Assembly (NCBI GenBank): GCA_026706385.1
Contig: JAPOYV010000058.1
Location: 1-48,863, forward strand
DNA length: 48,863 nucleotides
Reading direction: 5' to 3'
DNA from: Gammaproteobacteria bacterium
GTDB lineage: Bacteria; Pseudomonadota; Gammaproteobacteria; Pseudomonadales; Azotimanducaceae
The position numbers were made by a program, and so were the translations under genes. Below the pieces are notes generated by a model that saw only the letters and a list, made by a program, of their open reading frames with translations, did no database searches and was not told the DNA's origin. Below, one piece after another: positions 42,517 through 48,863 of the stretch. The first letter of the stretch is position 1, and every line of letters starts with the position of its first letter.

Positions 42517-43616
42517 GTTCCCCCCGCCCGGGGCCAGACCACGGTGAACTCGGCCCCTTGCCCAAGGCCTTCGCTCGTTGCGCTCGCCGTAGCTCGGGAC
42601 AGCTTCGTCAACCGGCGCACGAGGTACAGGCCGAGGCCGCTGCCAGGCGTGGCGCGGCGAGGATTTTGGGCTTGGCGGTAGAACTTGCCGAAGAGTTTCG
42701 TCGCATCGCCTGGCGGGAAGCCGACGCCGTCGTCGGCGATGTGCAGACTGATGGATCGATCGTCGTCGCTAGTGCGGGCGTGGATGCGCACGTGCTTACC
42801 GTCGCCGTCGAGGCACGCCTTGATGGCGTTGTCGAGCAGGTTGCGCAACACTGTTTCGATGGCGATGCGGTCGGCTTCGATGGTCAAATCGCGTGGGACG
42901 TCCTGGCTGATCGTGATGCCGTGGGCGCGCGCCAGTTCCTCGTAGTCGGCGACCGCGGCCTCGACAACCGCGCGGACGGCGATCGACTCGGGTTGCAGGT
43001 TCAGGCGGCCGTCTTCGAGCTGCGCCGTATTGAGCAGGTTGTCGACCATCCGCAGCAGCCGCTCCCCGTCTTCGAGCAGACGTTGCCCGAGGTGGCGGCT
43101 GTCCGGGTCGGGGGCGCGCAGCATGAGCGTCTCGGCGGATAGCCGCATGCTGGCCAGGGGGCTCTTGAACTCGTGGGAGACCGACGCTAAGAAATTCTGT
43201 TGCCGACGCCGCAAGTCGGCGTCAAAGCGGATCGCCCGGGTCAGGATTGCCATGCCCGCGAGTAGCACAAGCAGGAAGAAGCCACCCTCCCAAGCGTAAC
43301 GATTGATGCGCGAGGCCGCGTCGTCCTCGAGGAGGGCCGTGGCCGTGTCGCGGATCGTGGCGATTCCGTTCTCGATCTTGAGGTGCGGGAAGGCATCCCC
43401 GAGCATGCGTCCGGTCTCCGCAGGCGCGGGCGCGTCCCCGAGAATCGCGGTCATCGCCGCCGCCTCGGCGCGATAGAGCTCTGCCAGGCGATCCCGCTCG
43501 CCCCCAGCCAGTCGGGCCTGGTCGGCGATCCACCAAGCCACCTGGGCGACGCAGACGACCAGCAGGGCGAGGAATCCGAGTTGCAGTGCCTTGGGCGGAT
43601 CACGCCTGAGAATCAT
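42513..43616 (-). CDS. Sensor histidine kinase in the heme operon
   Basis: The 367-residue kinase has two membrane helices (about 12-31 and 109-126) around a short periplasmic domain of roughly 76 residues with no Cys and one His (His78). HisKA follows with the H-box SVSHEFKSPLASMRLS (His148), then HATPase_c with N-box LLDNAIKAC, DDGVGFPP and GSGLGLYLV. No HAMP or PAS domain is recognised. ATG 43616 has GGAGGG 7 nt upstream. It overlaps the end of hemA by 17 nt. Confidence 0.93.
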   Translation of the reverse strand: MILRRDPPKALQLGFLALLVVCVAQVAWWIADQARLAGGERDRLAELYRAEAAAMTAILGDAPAPAETGRMLGDAFPHLKIENGIATIRDTATALLEDDAASRINRYAWEGGFFLLVLLAGMAILTRAIRFDADLRRRQQNFLASVSHEFKSPLASMRLSAETLMLRAPDPDSRHLGQRLLEDGERLLRMVDNLLNTAQLEDGRLNLQPESIAVRAVVEAAVADYEELARAHGITISQDVPRDLTIEADRIAIETVLRNLLDNAIKACLDGDGKHVRIHARTSDDDRSISLHIADDGVGFPPGDATKLFGKFYRQAQNPRRATPGSGLGLYLVRRLTKLSRATASATSEGLGQGAEFTVVWPRAGGT

Positions 43617-44949
43617 CGTTGCTCCCTCCGTGTGCCGCGGATCGTGTCGCAGTGGGACGCAACTCGGCTGCGAGCTTGCTGTCGAGGCCGTCCAGAAAAG
43701 CATCAAGCGCGCCGTCGGGACCGTTGAGCAGCAGGCTGCGGATGCCCACCGTCGGCAGATGCGCGAACCGCTTGGCCTGTCCTGTCGCCCAACTGCTGAT
43801 GGCTTCGCGGTCTTCGACGTCGAGATGCCGCAGCGACTTCATTAGACGTTCGGCACCACTGCGTGCGGTCGCCTGGTAGTGGGCCTGAAGGTTGGCGAAC
43901 AAGGATCCGTATAGGCGATCGGTCAGGCGCTCCCGCAACTGGGGGAGGGCCACATCGACCAGTTCGCGGGCGTCTGCTGCTTGCGCGAGGCGGGCTTCTC
44001 GGTTGCACTCTGCTTCCTGGACGATCTCGTCCATCCCGATCCGGCGCGCACCGGCCTTGGCGCAAGCGGCGGGGTCGATGTCCGGCGGTACCCCCATGTC
44101 GACGCACAGCGGCGGCCGATTCACGCCTTTCGTAGCGAGTCGGGCGAAAAACGGCTCGCCGATGATGGGAGTGCGCGCACCGGTCGCCGACAGGACTGCA
44201 GCGACTGCTGGCGGATCGGCCTGAAACCTCTCGAGGGATTGGCACGGAACCCCGAAACGTCTGGCAAGGGCGCGTGCCTTGGACAGCGTGCGATTGACCA
44301 CGTGGAAGGGAACGCCGGCCTTGTCAAGAGAGAGTGCCGCGCGTTCGGTCATCGGCGAAACGCCCACCAGAGCGGTGGGCAGCGGCTGCTCGGCCAATGT
44401 CTGCGCGTGGCGCTTAAGGATATGGTCTGCCGCGAGTTCCGCGAGCGATATGGAGCCTTCCGCCAGGCGAGTGCGGTCGCGGACAGTTCCGGCAACGCGC
44501 AAGGCGTCCTCGAACAGCAATTCCAGACCAGGCCCGATCAAGCCGCCATCACGAGCGAGATCGCGGCTCGCACGGACCTGCCCAACGATCTCTGTCTCGC
44601 CAAGCGCGGCCGAGTCGAGACCGGCGGCGACCAGGAACAGATGCTCGCAGGCGCCTTCGCCCTGCCAGGCCTTGAGGATGCGCTCGGCTTCCCCCGGCTG
44701 TGCGGCCCGTCCGGTGAGCAACGCGTAGACGGCCGGCCGCAGATCCCGGTTACCGGCCTCGGTGCCGCGCAAGAATATCACCTCGACCCGGTTGCAGGTC
44801 TCCAAGTACGCGATCTCGCGCAGTCCCCTGTCGTGGCCAAACGCGCGCAGCCGCTCGCTCTGGTCGCTTTCGCCAAGAGCGTAGCGCGCTAGCGCTTCAC
44901 TGCCGTCCTGGCGCCATGAAACGCCGACGATCCCGAACTCATCCAGCAT
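43600..44949 (-). CDS. hemA: Glutamyl-tRNA reductase
   Basis: HemA reduces glutamyl-tRNA to glutamate-1-semialdehyde, the first committed step of C5 heme synthesis. The 449-residue protein has the active-site ETCNRVEVI (catalytic Cys near residue 52), AAGLDSAALGETEIVGQVR, the AVP-like CVDMGVPPDIDP and the dimerisation tail. The NADPH loop, usually GAGxMxE, reads GVSPMTE (196-202), an unusual loss of the second glycine. It leads the operon; a 10-bp direct repeat lies about 35-55 nt upstream. Confidence 0.9.
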   Translation of the reverse strand: MLDEFGIVGVSWRQDGSEALARYALGESDQSERLRAFGHDRGLREIAYLETCNRVEVIFLRGTEAGNRDLRPAVYALLTGRAAQPGEAERILKAWQGEGACEHLFLVAAGLDSAALGETEIVGQVRASRDLARDGGLIGPGLELLFEDALRVAGTVRDRTRLAEGSISLAELAADHILKRHAQTLAEQPLPTALVGVSPMTERAALSLDKAGVPFHVVNRTLSKARALARRFGVPCQSLERFQADPPAVAAVLSATGARTPIIGEPFFARLATKGVNRPPLCVDMGVPPDIDPAACAKAGARRIGMDEIVQEAECNREARLAQAADARELVDVALPQLRERLTDRLYGSLFANLQAHYQATARSGAERLMKSLRHLDVEDREAISSWATGQAKRFAHLPTVGIRSLLLNGPDGALDAFLDGLDSKLAAELRPTATRSAAHGGSNDDSQA

Positions 44950-44983
44950 GGGGTTGCACAGTAGTCGAGATTGGGCTGCGGCG

Positions 44984-45004
44984 TGTCACGGGCCTGTCAC
45001 GGGC
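44984..45004 (-). promoter_or_regulatory. Tandem 10-bp direct repeat before hemA (candidate response-regulator site)
   Basis: TGTCACGGGC occurs twice, at 44984-44993 and 44995-45004, an 11-base period. OmpR/PhoB-type regulators bind direct repeats of this spacing, and the half-site resembles the PhoB half-site CTGTCAT. On the coding strand the proximal copy supplies GTGACA, a possible -35. The regulator encoded in the same operon is the obvious candidate. Inference only. Confidence 0.5.
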
Positions 45005-45005
45005 G

Positions 45006-45791
45006 TTAGCCGTAGCTGACACCCATGCCGGCCCGGACATCGTTGTTGATGCCGTACTGCGGAATCGGATAGCGCAGGCCGTTGCGCGAGAGGTGATCGA
45101 GGCCCGCGATGATCTTGGGCAGGAACCCGGGCGGAATCGCCATCAGCAGCTCGTCCTCCATGACGCCGCCGTAGCGGCGCTCGGCGAAGCACGGCAGCGA
45201 CAGGCTCGGTTCGCCGGTGGCGAGTGCGCGTCCCCAGGAGTCGGCACAGGCGGACTCACCCACGCAGCCCCATTCAAGCTTTTTGTAACCAGTCCACTGC
45301 AATCCATTGATAAACAAAATCATCTGTGCGGGCGTCGCATAGATTAAGACGATGTCGGGCGGATTCAGCCGACCGCTCGCGAGAGGACTGACGGCCATGG
45401 CGGCGTGTTTGCCGAATGGCGCGAGATCCATGGCGTGTTGATGCTTCGCGGCGTCCTCGAGGCTCTCGTACCAGACCCCGGCCATGCGGTCCCCGGAGAG
45501 CCACTTCTCGTCGCGGGGCGAAAGCCCGATCACGGCGCGACACTGGTCCCCGACAAGGTCGTCGGCGGTAATGCCGACCGTCCAGCCGTTGCGACTCGCT
45601 TGACCGACGATCTGGTCGGTCGTGTGGATGTCCTTGGGACGGCGGATCCTCGGCACTGCGGCCATGTCCTCTACGGTCTCGAACATCTTCATGCCGATCG
45701 GCGTCGTGCGCAGGCGCAGATAGCGGTTGAGGTCGGCAACCAGCGCTGCCCAGTCGGTGTTGCTCAAGTCGGTGGCGATGACTTCGTTCAT
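45006..45791 (-). CDS. DUF169-family protein
   Basis: The 261-residue protein matches DUF169 (COG2043): LRLRTTPIGMKMFE near the start, DQIVGQASRNGWTVG, PPDIVLIYATPAQMILFINGLQ, GESACADSW and the ending PCFAERRYGGVMEDELLMAIP. Several Cys residues (about 157-200) are conserved in style, but no biochemical role is established for the family. It ends about 56 nt before hemA on the same strand, with the direct repeat between them. Start ATG 45791 follows a GGAAA. Confidence 0.85.
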   Translation of the reverse strand: MNEVIATDLSNTDWAALVADLNRYLRLRTTPIGMKMFETVEDMAAVPRIRRPKDIHTTDQIVGQASRNGWTVGITADDLVGDQCRAVIGLSPRDEKWLSGDRMAGVWYESLEDAAKHQHAMDLAPFGKHAAMAVSPLASGRLNPPDIVLIYATPAQMILFINGLQWTGYKKLEWGCVGESACADSWGRALATGEPSLSLPCFAERRYGGVMEDELLMAIPPGFLPKIIAGLDHLSRNGLRYPIPQYGINNDVRAGMGVSYG

Positions 45792-45951
45792 GGCGTTTCC
45801 AGTGTCCTTGGCGCGGTTCCACTTTACCCGCGGCAAGGGTTGGGTGGTACTGGATAGGGCGTGACCCGGCTGGCGCACGGGCATCCTTCGGGGGTTCTTT
45901 CCCGCGCGCTTCCTGACATATCATCGCGCCACCAATTCAGGGGAACGACCC

Positions 45952-47097
45952 ATGCCGATGATTCTCAATGACGAGCAGAACATGCTCAGAGACTCCGCCA
46001 AGAGCTTCTGCGAGGAAAACGCGCCGATCGGCCAACTGCGCAAGTTGCGCGACGAGGACAGCGCCGACGGCTTTGATCGTGACACGTGGTCGCAGATGGT
46101 GGAGCTAGGCTGGGCCGGGATTCCCTTCCCCGAAGAACACGGCGGCTTGGCGTTCGGCTACAAGGGCCTTGGTGTCGTCACCGAGGAGACGGGCCGCACG
46201 CTGGCAGCCAGTCCGCTGTTCGCGACCGTCTGGCTCGGGGGCACCATCGTGAATCTTGGGGGGAGCGACGCCCAAAAGGCCGGGTTGCTGCCCAAGATCG
46301 CCGCCGGGGAGTTGCTGCTGGCCTTGGCCCTGGAGGAGTCGCACCGCCACAATCCACACGGTGTTGCGACGAGCGCACAGGCGTCGGGCGATGGCTACAC
46401 CATCTCTGGCAGCAAGAAGTTCGTGCTCGACGGACATGTTGCCGACAAGTTGATCGTCGCCGCGCGAACCTCCGGTTCGACAGGCGACCGAGATGGAATC
46501 TCACTATTTCTCGTGGACGCGGGCGCCGACGGCGTCACCGTGACGCGCACGAAGATGGTCGACAGCCGCAACGCGGCCAACGTCGAGCTTGCCGACGTAG
46601 CCGTCTCCACCGACGCATTGATCGGCGAGCTTGGCAAGGGTGCCGATGTACTCGATCCCGCCTTGGACATCGCGCGCATCGGCATTGCTGCGGAGATGCT
46701 CGGCAGCACCCAGGAGTGCTTCGACAGGACCGTCCAGTACTTGAAGGATCGTGAGCAGTTCGGCGTGCCGATCGGCTCGTTCCAGGCCTTGAAGCACCGC
46801 GCCGCCAACATGTTCTGCGAGATAGAACTGTCGAAGTCGTGTGTCCTCGAAGCGCTCACCGCGTTGGACGAGGAGCGCGACCGCGAGGAGGTCGCCAAGC
46901 TCGCCAGCCTCACCAAGGCGAAGGTCGGCGAGACCTTCCACACCGTGTCCCGCGAAGGCATTCAGATGCACGGCGGCATCGGCATGACCGACGAGTTCGA
47001 CATCGGCTTCTTCATCAAGCGCGCGGCGGTCACCGAGCAGACGTTCGGCGACGTCAACTACCACCGCAATCGGTACGGCGAACTCGAGGGCTACTAG
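45952..47097 (+). CDS. Acyl-CoA dehydrogenase
   Basis: A 381-residue FAD enzyme that makes a trans-2 double bond in acyl-CoAs. It shows the helical N-terminal domain, beta domain (ALALEESHRHNPHG, ISGSKKFVLDG), and the C-terminal helices with DREQFGVPIGSFQALKHRAANMF and HGGIGMTDEFDIGFFIKRA. ATG 45952 has AGGGGAACGACCC upstream. The FAD-contact QF-x-x-x-IG-x-FQ motif is intact. Chain-length preference cannot be told. Confidence 0.93.
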   Translation: MPMILNDEQNMLRDSAKSFCEENAPIGQLRKLRDEDSADGFDRDTWSQMVELGWAGIPFPEEHGGLAFGYKGLGVVTEETGRTLAASPLFATVWLGGTIVNLGGSDAQKAGLLPKIAAGELLLALALEESHRHNPHGVATSAQASGDGYTISGSKKFVLDGHVADKLIVAARTSGSTGDRDGISLFLVDAGADGVTVTRTKMVDSRNAANVELADVAVSTDALIGELGKGADVLDPALDIARIGIAAEMLGSTQECFDRTVQYLKDREQFGVPIGSFQALKHRAANMFCEIELSKSCVLEALTALDEERDREEVAKLASLTKAKVGETFHTVSREGIQMHGGIGMTDEFDIGFFIKRAAVTEQTFGDVNYHRNRYGELEGY

Positions 47098-47148
47098 CCG
47101 GATCGCTTCCGGCGGCGTGCAAGGTCGGCTGGCGAAGCGGGTGGCCGG

Positions 47149-47550
47149 TTAGGACGCCTTGGTCCCCCCGGGACCCGTTGGCGGCGGCGGATTGGCGCAC
47201 GGCCCGGACTGGTGATGGAACATGCGCATCTCGCCGCGTTCGCTCACGAAGCCGTTGGTCGCAACGCAGATGGACCCCGGCAACTCCTCGTAGCAGGTCA
47301 CGAAGACCATGTCGCCGATGACGTGCGCCGTGGCGTTGTAGAAGTCGATGCCCGGCTGGTCCGGGTTGCCGAGGATTCGGCGCCAGCTCTCGACGACTTC
47401 GCCGCGCCCCGTGATCGCCGGCCAGCCCGGGTGGATGCACAGGGTCGGGTGGTTCTTCGCCCAAAGCCGCGCCATAACGTCGAAGTCCTTCTGCGCGAAG
47501 GCCAGGTAGAACGTGTCGTTGGCGAATAGCGCCTGTTCCTCGGGCTTCAT
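47149..47550 (-). CDS. SnoaL/NTF2-like small protein
   Basis: The 133-residue protein has the NTF2-like cone fold pattern: ALFANDTFYLAFAQKDFDVMARLWA, HPGWPAITGRGEVVESWRRIL, then beta strands ending in MRMFHHQSGPC. Known homologues are hydrolases, isomerases or ligand-binding proteins. The start overlaps the stop of the upstream gene (ATGA), so the pair is coupled. Function unknown. Confidence 0.82.
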   Translation of the reverse strand: MKPEEQALFANDTFYLAFAQKDFDVMARLWAKNHPTLCIHPGWPAITGRGEVVESWRRILGNPDQPGIDFYNATAHVIGDMVFVTCYEELPGSICVATNGFVSERGEMRMFHHQSGPCANPPPPTGPGGTKAS

Positions 47551-48134
47551 CCGGTCAGCAGCCGCGTGGCGTAGGCGATCGTGCCGTCGGTCAGAAGGTG
47601 GCGTTTGCGGAAGTTCTCCGAGGCGCGGCCGGGTGGCGTGCGTGACGCTTGCCAGGAATTGAGGCCGTCGTACCACGTGCACAGCAGCATACGGCCGCGG
47701 GCCGCGCTGACACTCTGCTGTCGGAACAGGCCCTGGGGTACGGCGTCGTAGACGTCCGCGGTCTCGAAGTCCTTCCACGCCTCAAAGGACAGGGCGGCGA
47801 TCTCGTCCACGTCCTCGTGGGCGACCTCGAAAAACCGGAAAACGTAGAGGCCCTCCCGTGTCCGTGGTTCGTCCGTGGTCGGCCGTACCGTCGGTTCAAG
47901 CAGCAGCGTGTCCACCGCGACAACGCCCGTTGTCGCCGATAGGGCGCCGTCCACCCCGGCAACATCGCCGTAGGTGACGACGATGAGTTCGTTCGATCCG
48001 ACGCCGAAAAGGCCATGGAACGCGCCCCAGAGCGACGCCGGCTGCAGCGCGGAATAGTCGCCTTCGCGCAGCGTCGCGTAGACGGCGTTGAAGTTCCGGT
48101 CCGCGGTGGTAAGTCGGGAGAACGCGTAGGCCAT
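47547..48134 (-). CDS. Uncharacterised protein coupled to the SnoaL-like gene
   Basis: I did not recognise this 195-residue family with certainty. It reads as two ferredoxin-like alpha/beta repeats: NELIVVTYGD, then YVFRFFEVAHEDVDEIAALSFEAWKDF and MLLCTWYDGLNSWQASR, which recalls dimeric alpha-beta barrel (NIPSNAP-like) proteins. There is no signal peptide or membrane segment. Start ATG 48134; stop overlaps the SnoaL-like start. It is divergent from the thiamine-diphosphate enzyme. Confidence 0.65.
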   Translation of the reverse strand: MAYAFSRLTTADRNFNAVYATLREGDYSALQPASLWGAFHGLFGVGSNELIVVTYGDVAGVDGALSATTGVVAVDTLLLEPTVRPTTDEPRTREGLYVFRFFEVAHEDVDEIAALSFEAWKDFETADVYDAVPQGLFRQQSVSAARGRMLLCTWYDGLNSWQASRTPPGRASENFRKRHLLTDGTIAYATRLLTG

Positions 48135-48214
48135 GGTATTCCGTCGGCGCCGAGCAAGGCGGCGAGTATACTGCCGCAGCGAGACTCGCTTCCCTTGATC
48201 CACGGACTTGATTC

Positions 48215-48863
48215 ATGAACGGTGCAGAAAGCGTTATCCGCACCTTGCTCGCGCACGGTGTGGACACCTGTTTCGCCAACCCTGGCACGTCGGAGATGCA
48301 CCTCGTGCAGGCCATCGACGGCGTGCCCGAGACCCGCGCGGTGCTGTGTCTCTTCGAGGGCGTCTGTACCGGCGCGGCGGATGGCTTCGCACGGATGAAG
48401 GGTGTCCCGGCCACCACGCTGCTGCACCTCGGAGCCGGTCTTGGCAACGGCATCGCTAACCTGCACAACTGTCGGCGGGCGGCGACACCCTTGGTCAACG
48501 TCGTCGGCGACCACGCCGTCCACCATGTCGCCTACGATGCCCCGCTGACCGCCGACATCGAGGCGGTTGCCAAACCGGTGTCGGCCTGGATCCGCACATC
48601 CCGGACCAGCGAGGGCACCGGACTGGACACCGCCGACGCGGTTCGCGCGGCGATGTCGCCGAGCCCCGATCCCCGTGGCGGGATCGCGACGCTCATCCTC
48701 CCCGCGGACTGTGCTTGGGGACCCGGCCGAACGGTTGGCAAACCCGCGAGTTTCGATGCGGCGGTGGCCAAGCCGCGCGTGTCCGCGCAAGTGATCGCGG
48801 CGGCCGCATCCGAGATAGACGCGCAAACGGTTCTCATGGTGGACGGCAACGGCTTGACCGAAC
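48215..48863 (+). CDS. Thiamine-diphosphate enzyme, acetolactate-synthase-like (partial)
   Basis: The frame starts at ATG 48215 and runs off the window, so only 216 residues are seen. These are the pyrimidine-binding domain of a ThDP enzyme: GVDTCFANPGTSEMHLVQA, LCLFEGVCTGAADGFARM with the activating Glu48, and LLHLGAGLGNGIANLHN. The following NVVGDH and central-domain start fit acetolactate synthase- or benzoylformate-decarboxylase-like proteins. The exact reaction cannot be given from this part. Confidence 0.88.
   Translation, partial: MNGAESVIRTLLAHGVDTCFANPGTSEMHLVQAIDGVPETRAVLCLFEGVCTGAADGFARMKGVPATTLLHLGAGLGNGIANLHNCRRAATPLVNVVGDHAVHHVAYDAPLTADIEAVAKPVSAWIRTSRTSEGTGLDTADAVRAAMSPSPDPRGGIATLILPADCAWGPGRTVGKPASFDAAVAKPRVSAQVIAAAASEIDAQTVLMVDGNGLTE

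Overview
This is a high-G+C window whose conserved blocks have the gene orders typical of Gammaproteobacteria: petABC-sspAB, and rsmI facing lpoA-yraN-BON lipoprotein, followed by rnpB. The accessory content (acyl-CoA carboxylase, SDR, flavin monooxygenase, phosphotransferase-family protein, F420/LLM-type oxidoreductase, nitronate monooxygenase, a very large TonB-dependent receptor) suits an aerobic heterotroph that degrades acyl-CoAs, amides and peptides. I cannot name a genus. No tRNA, rRNA, CRISPR array, insertion sequence or prophage was seen.

Layout. 1-4030: cytochrome bc1 complex (petA, petB, petC) and sspA-sspB. 4031-8409: BON lipoprotein, yraN and lpoA on the minus strand, then rsmI, rnpB and a small ribbon-helix-helix protein on the plus strand. 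8488-16571: HMG-CoA-lyase-like enzyme, GST, both subunits of a biotin-dependent acyl-CoA carboxylase, an amidohydrolase lipoprotein and an enoyl-CoA hydratase, together resembling leucine (liu) or terpenoid (atu) catabolism. 16697-20026: flavin monooxygenase, SDR and phosphotransferase-family protein. 20132-22500: a LexA-type SOS box before a truncated DUF222 gene, an ArsC-family protein and an AmpG-like transporter. 22451-24723: an apiosidase-like lipoprotein translationally coupled to an LLM oxidoreductase. 24789-27508: a three-gene plus-strand unit of a PAL-like NHL propeller, a glutaminyl cyclotransferase and a pyroglutamyl-peptidase-like protein. 27516-30411: gene remnant, amidase and nitronate monooxygenase. 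30647-36768: TonB-dependent receptor and N-acyl-D-amino-acid deacylase. 36793-37206: DUF1640-like coiled-coil protein. 37472-44949: a tightly packed minus-strand operon hemA - histidine kinase - response regulator - hemE - Cld/HemQ-family - hemH - FAD amine oxidase. 45006-48863: DUF169 protein, acyl-CoA dehydrogenase, two small proteins and the start of a ThDP enzyme.

Two systems stand out. The first is the 24.8-27.5 kb unit, which puts homologues of three enzymes acting on peptide termini side by side (PAL-like C-terminal amidation lyase, N-terminal pyroglutamate former, pyroglutamate remover with Ser in place of Cys). The second is the heme-synthesis operon that carries its own OmpR-type two-component system, with a perfect 11-bp-period direct repeat in front of hemA that looks like a binding site for such a regulator.

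Two dispersed repeat types were found by eye. A 43-bp palindromic unit is translated in frame as EPSAGEREGxAPRK at the end of hemE, and also occurs at the hemQ/hemH junction and before the flavin monooxygenase gene. A second unit of about 73-98 bp lies in the petC leader and between the SDR and flavin monooxygenase genes; at the latter site both units are fused.
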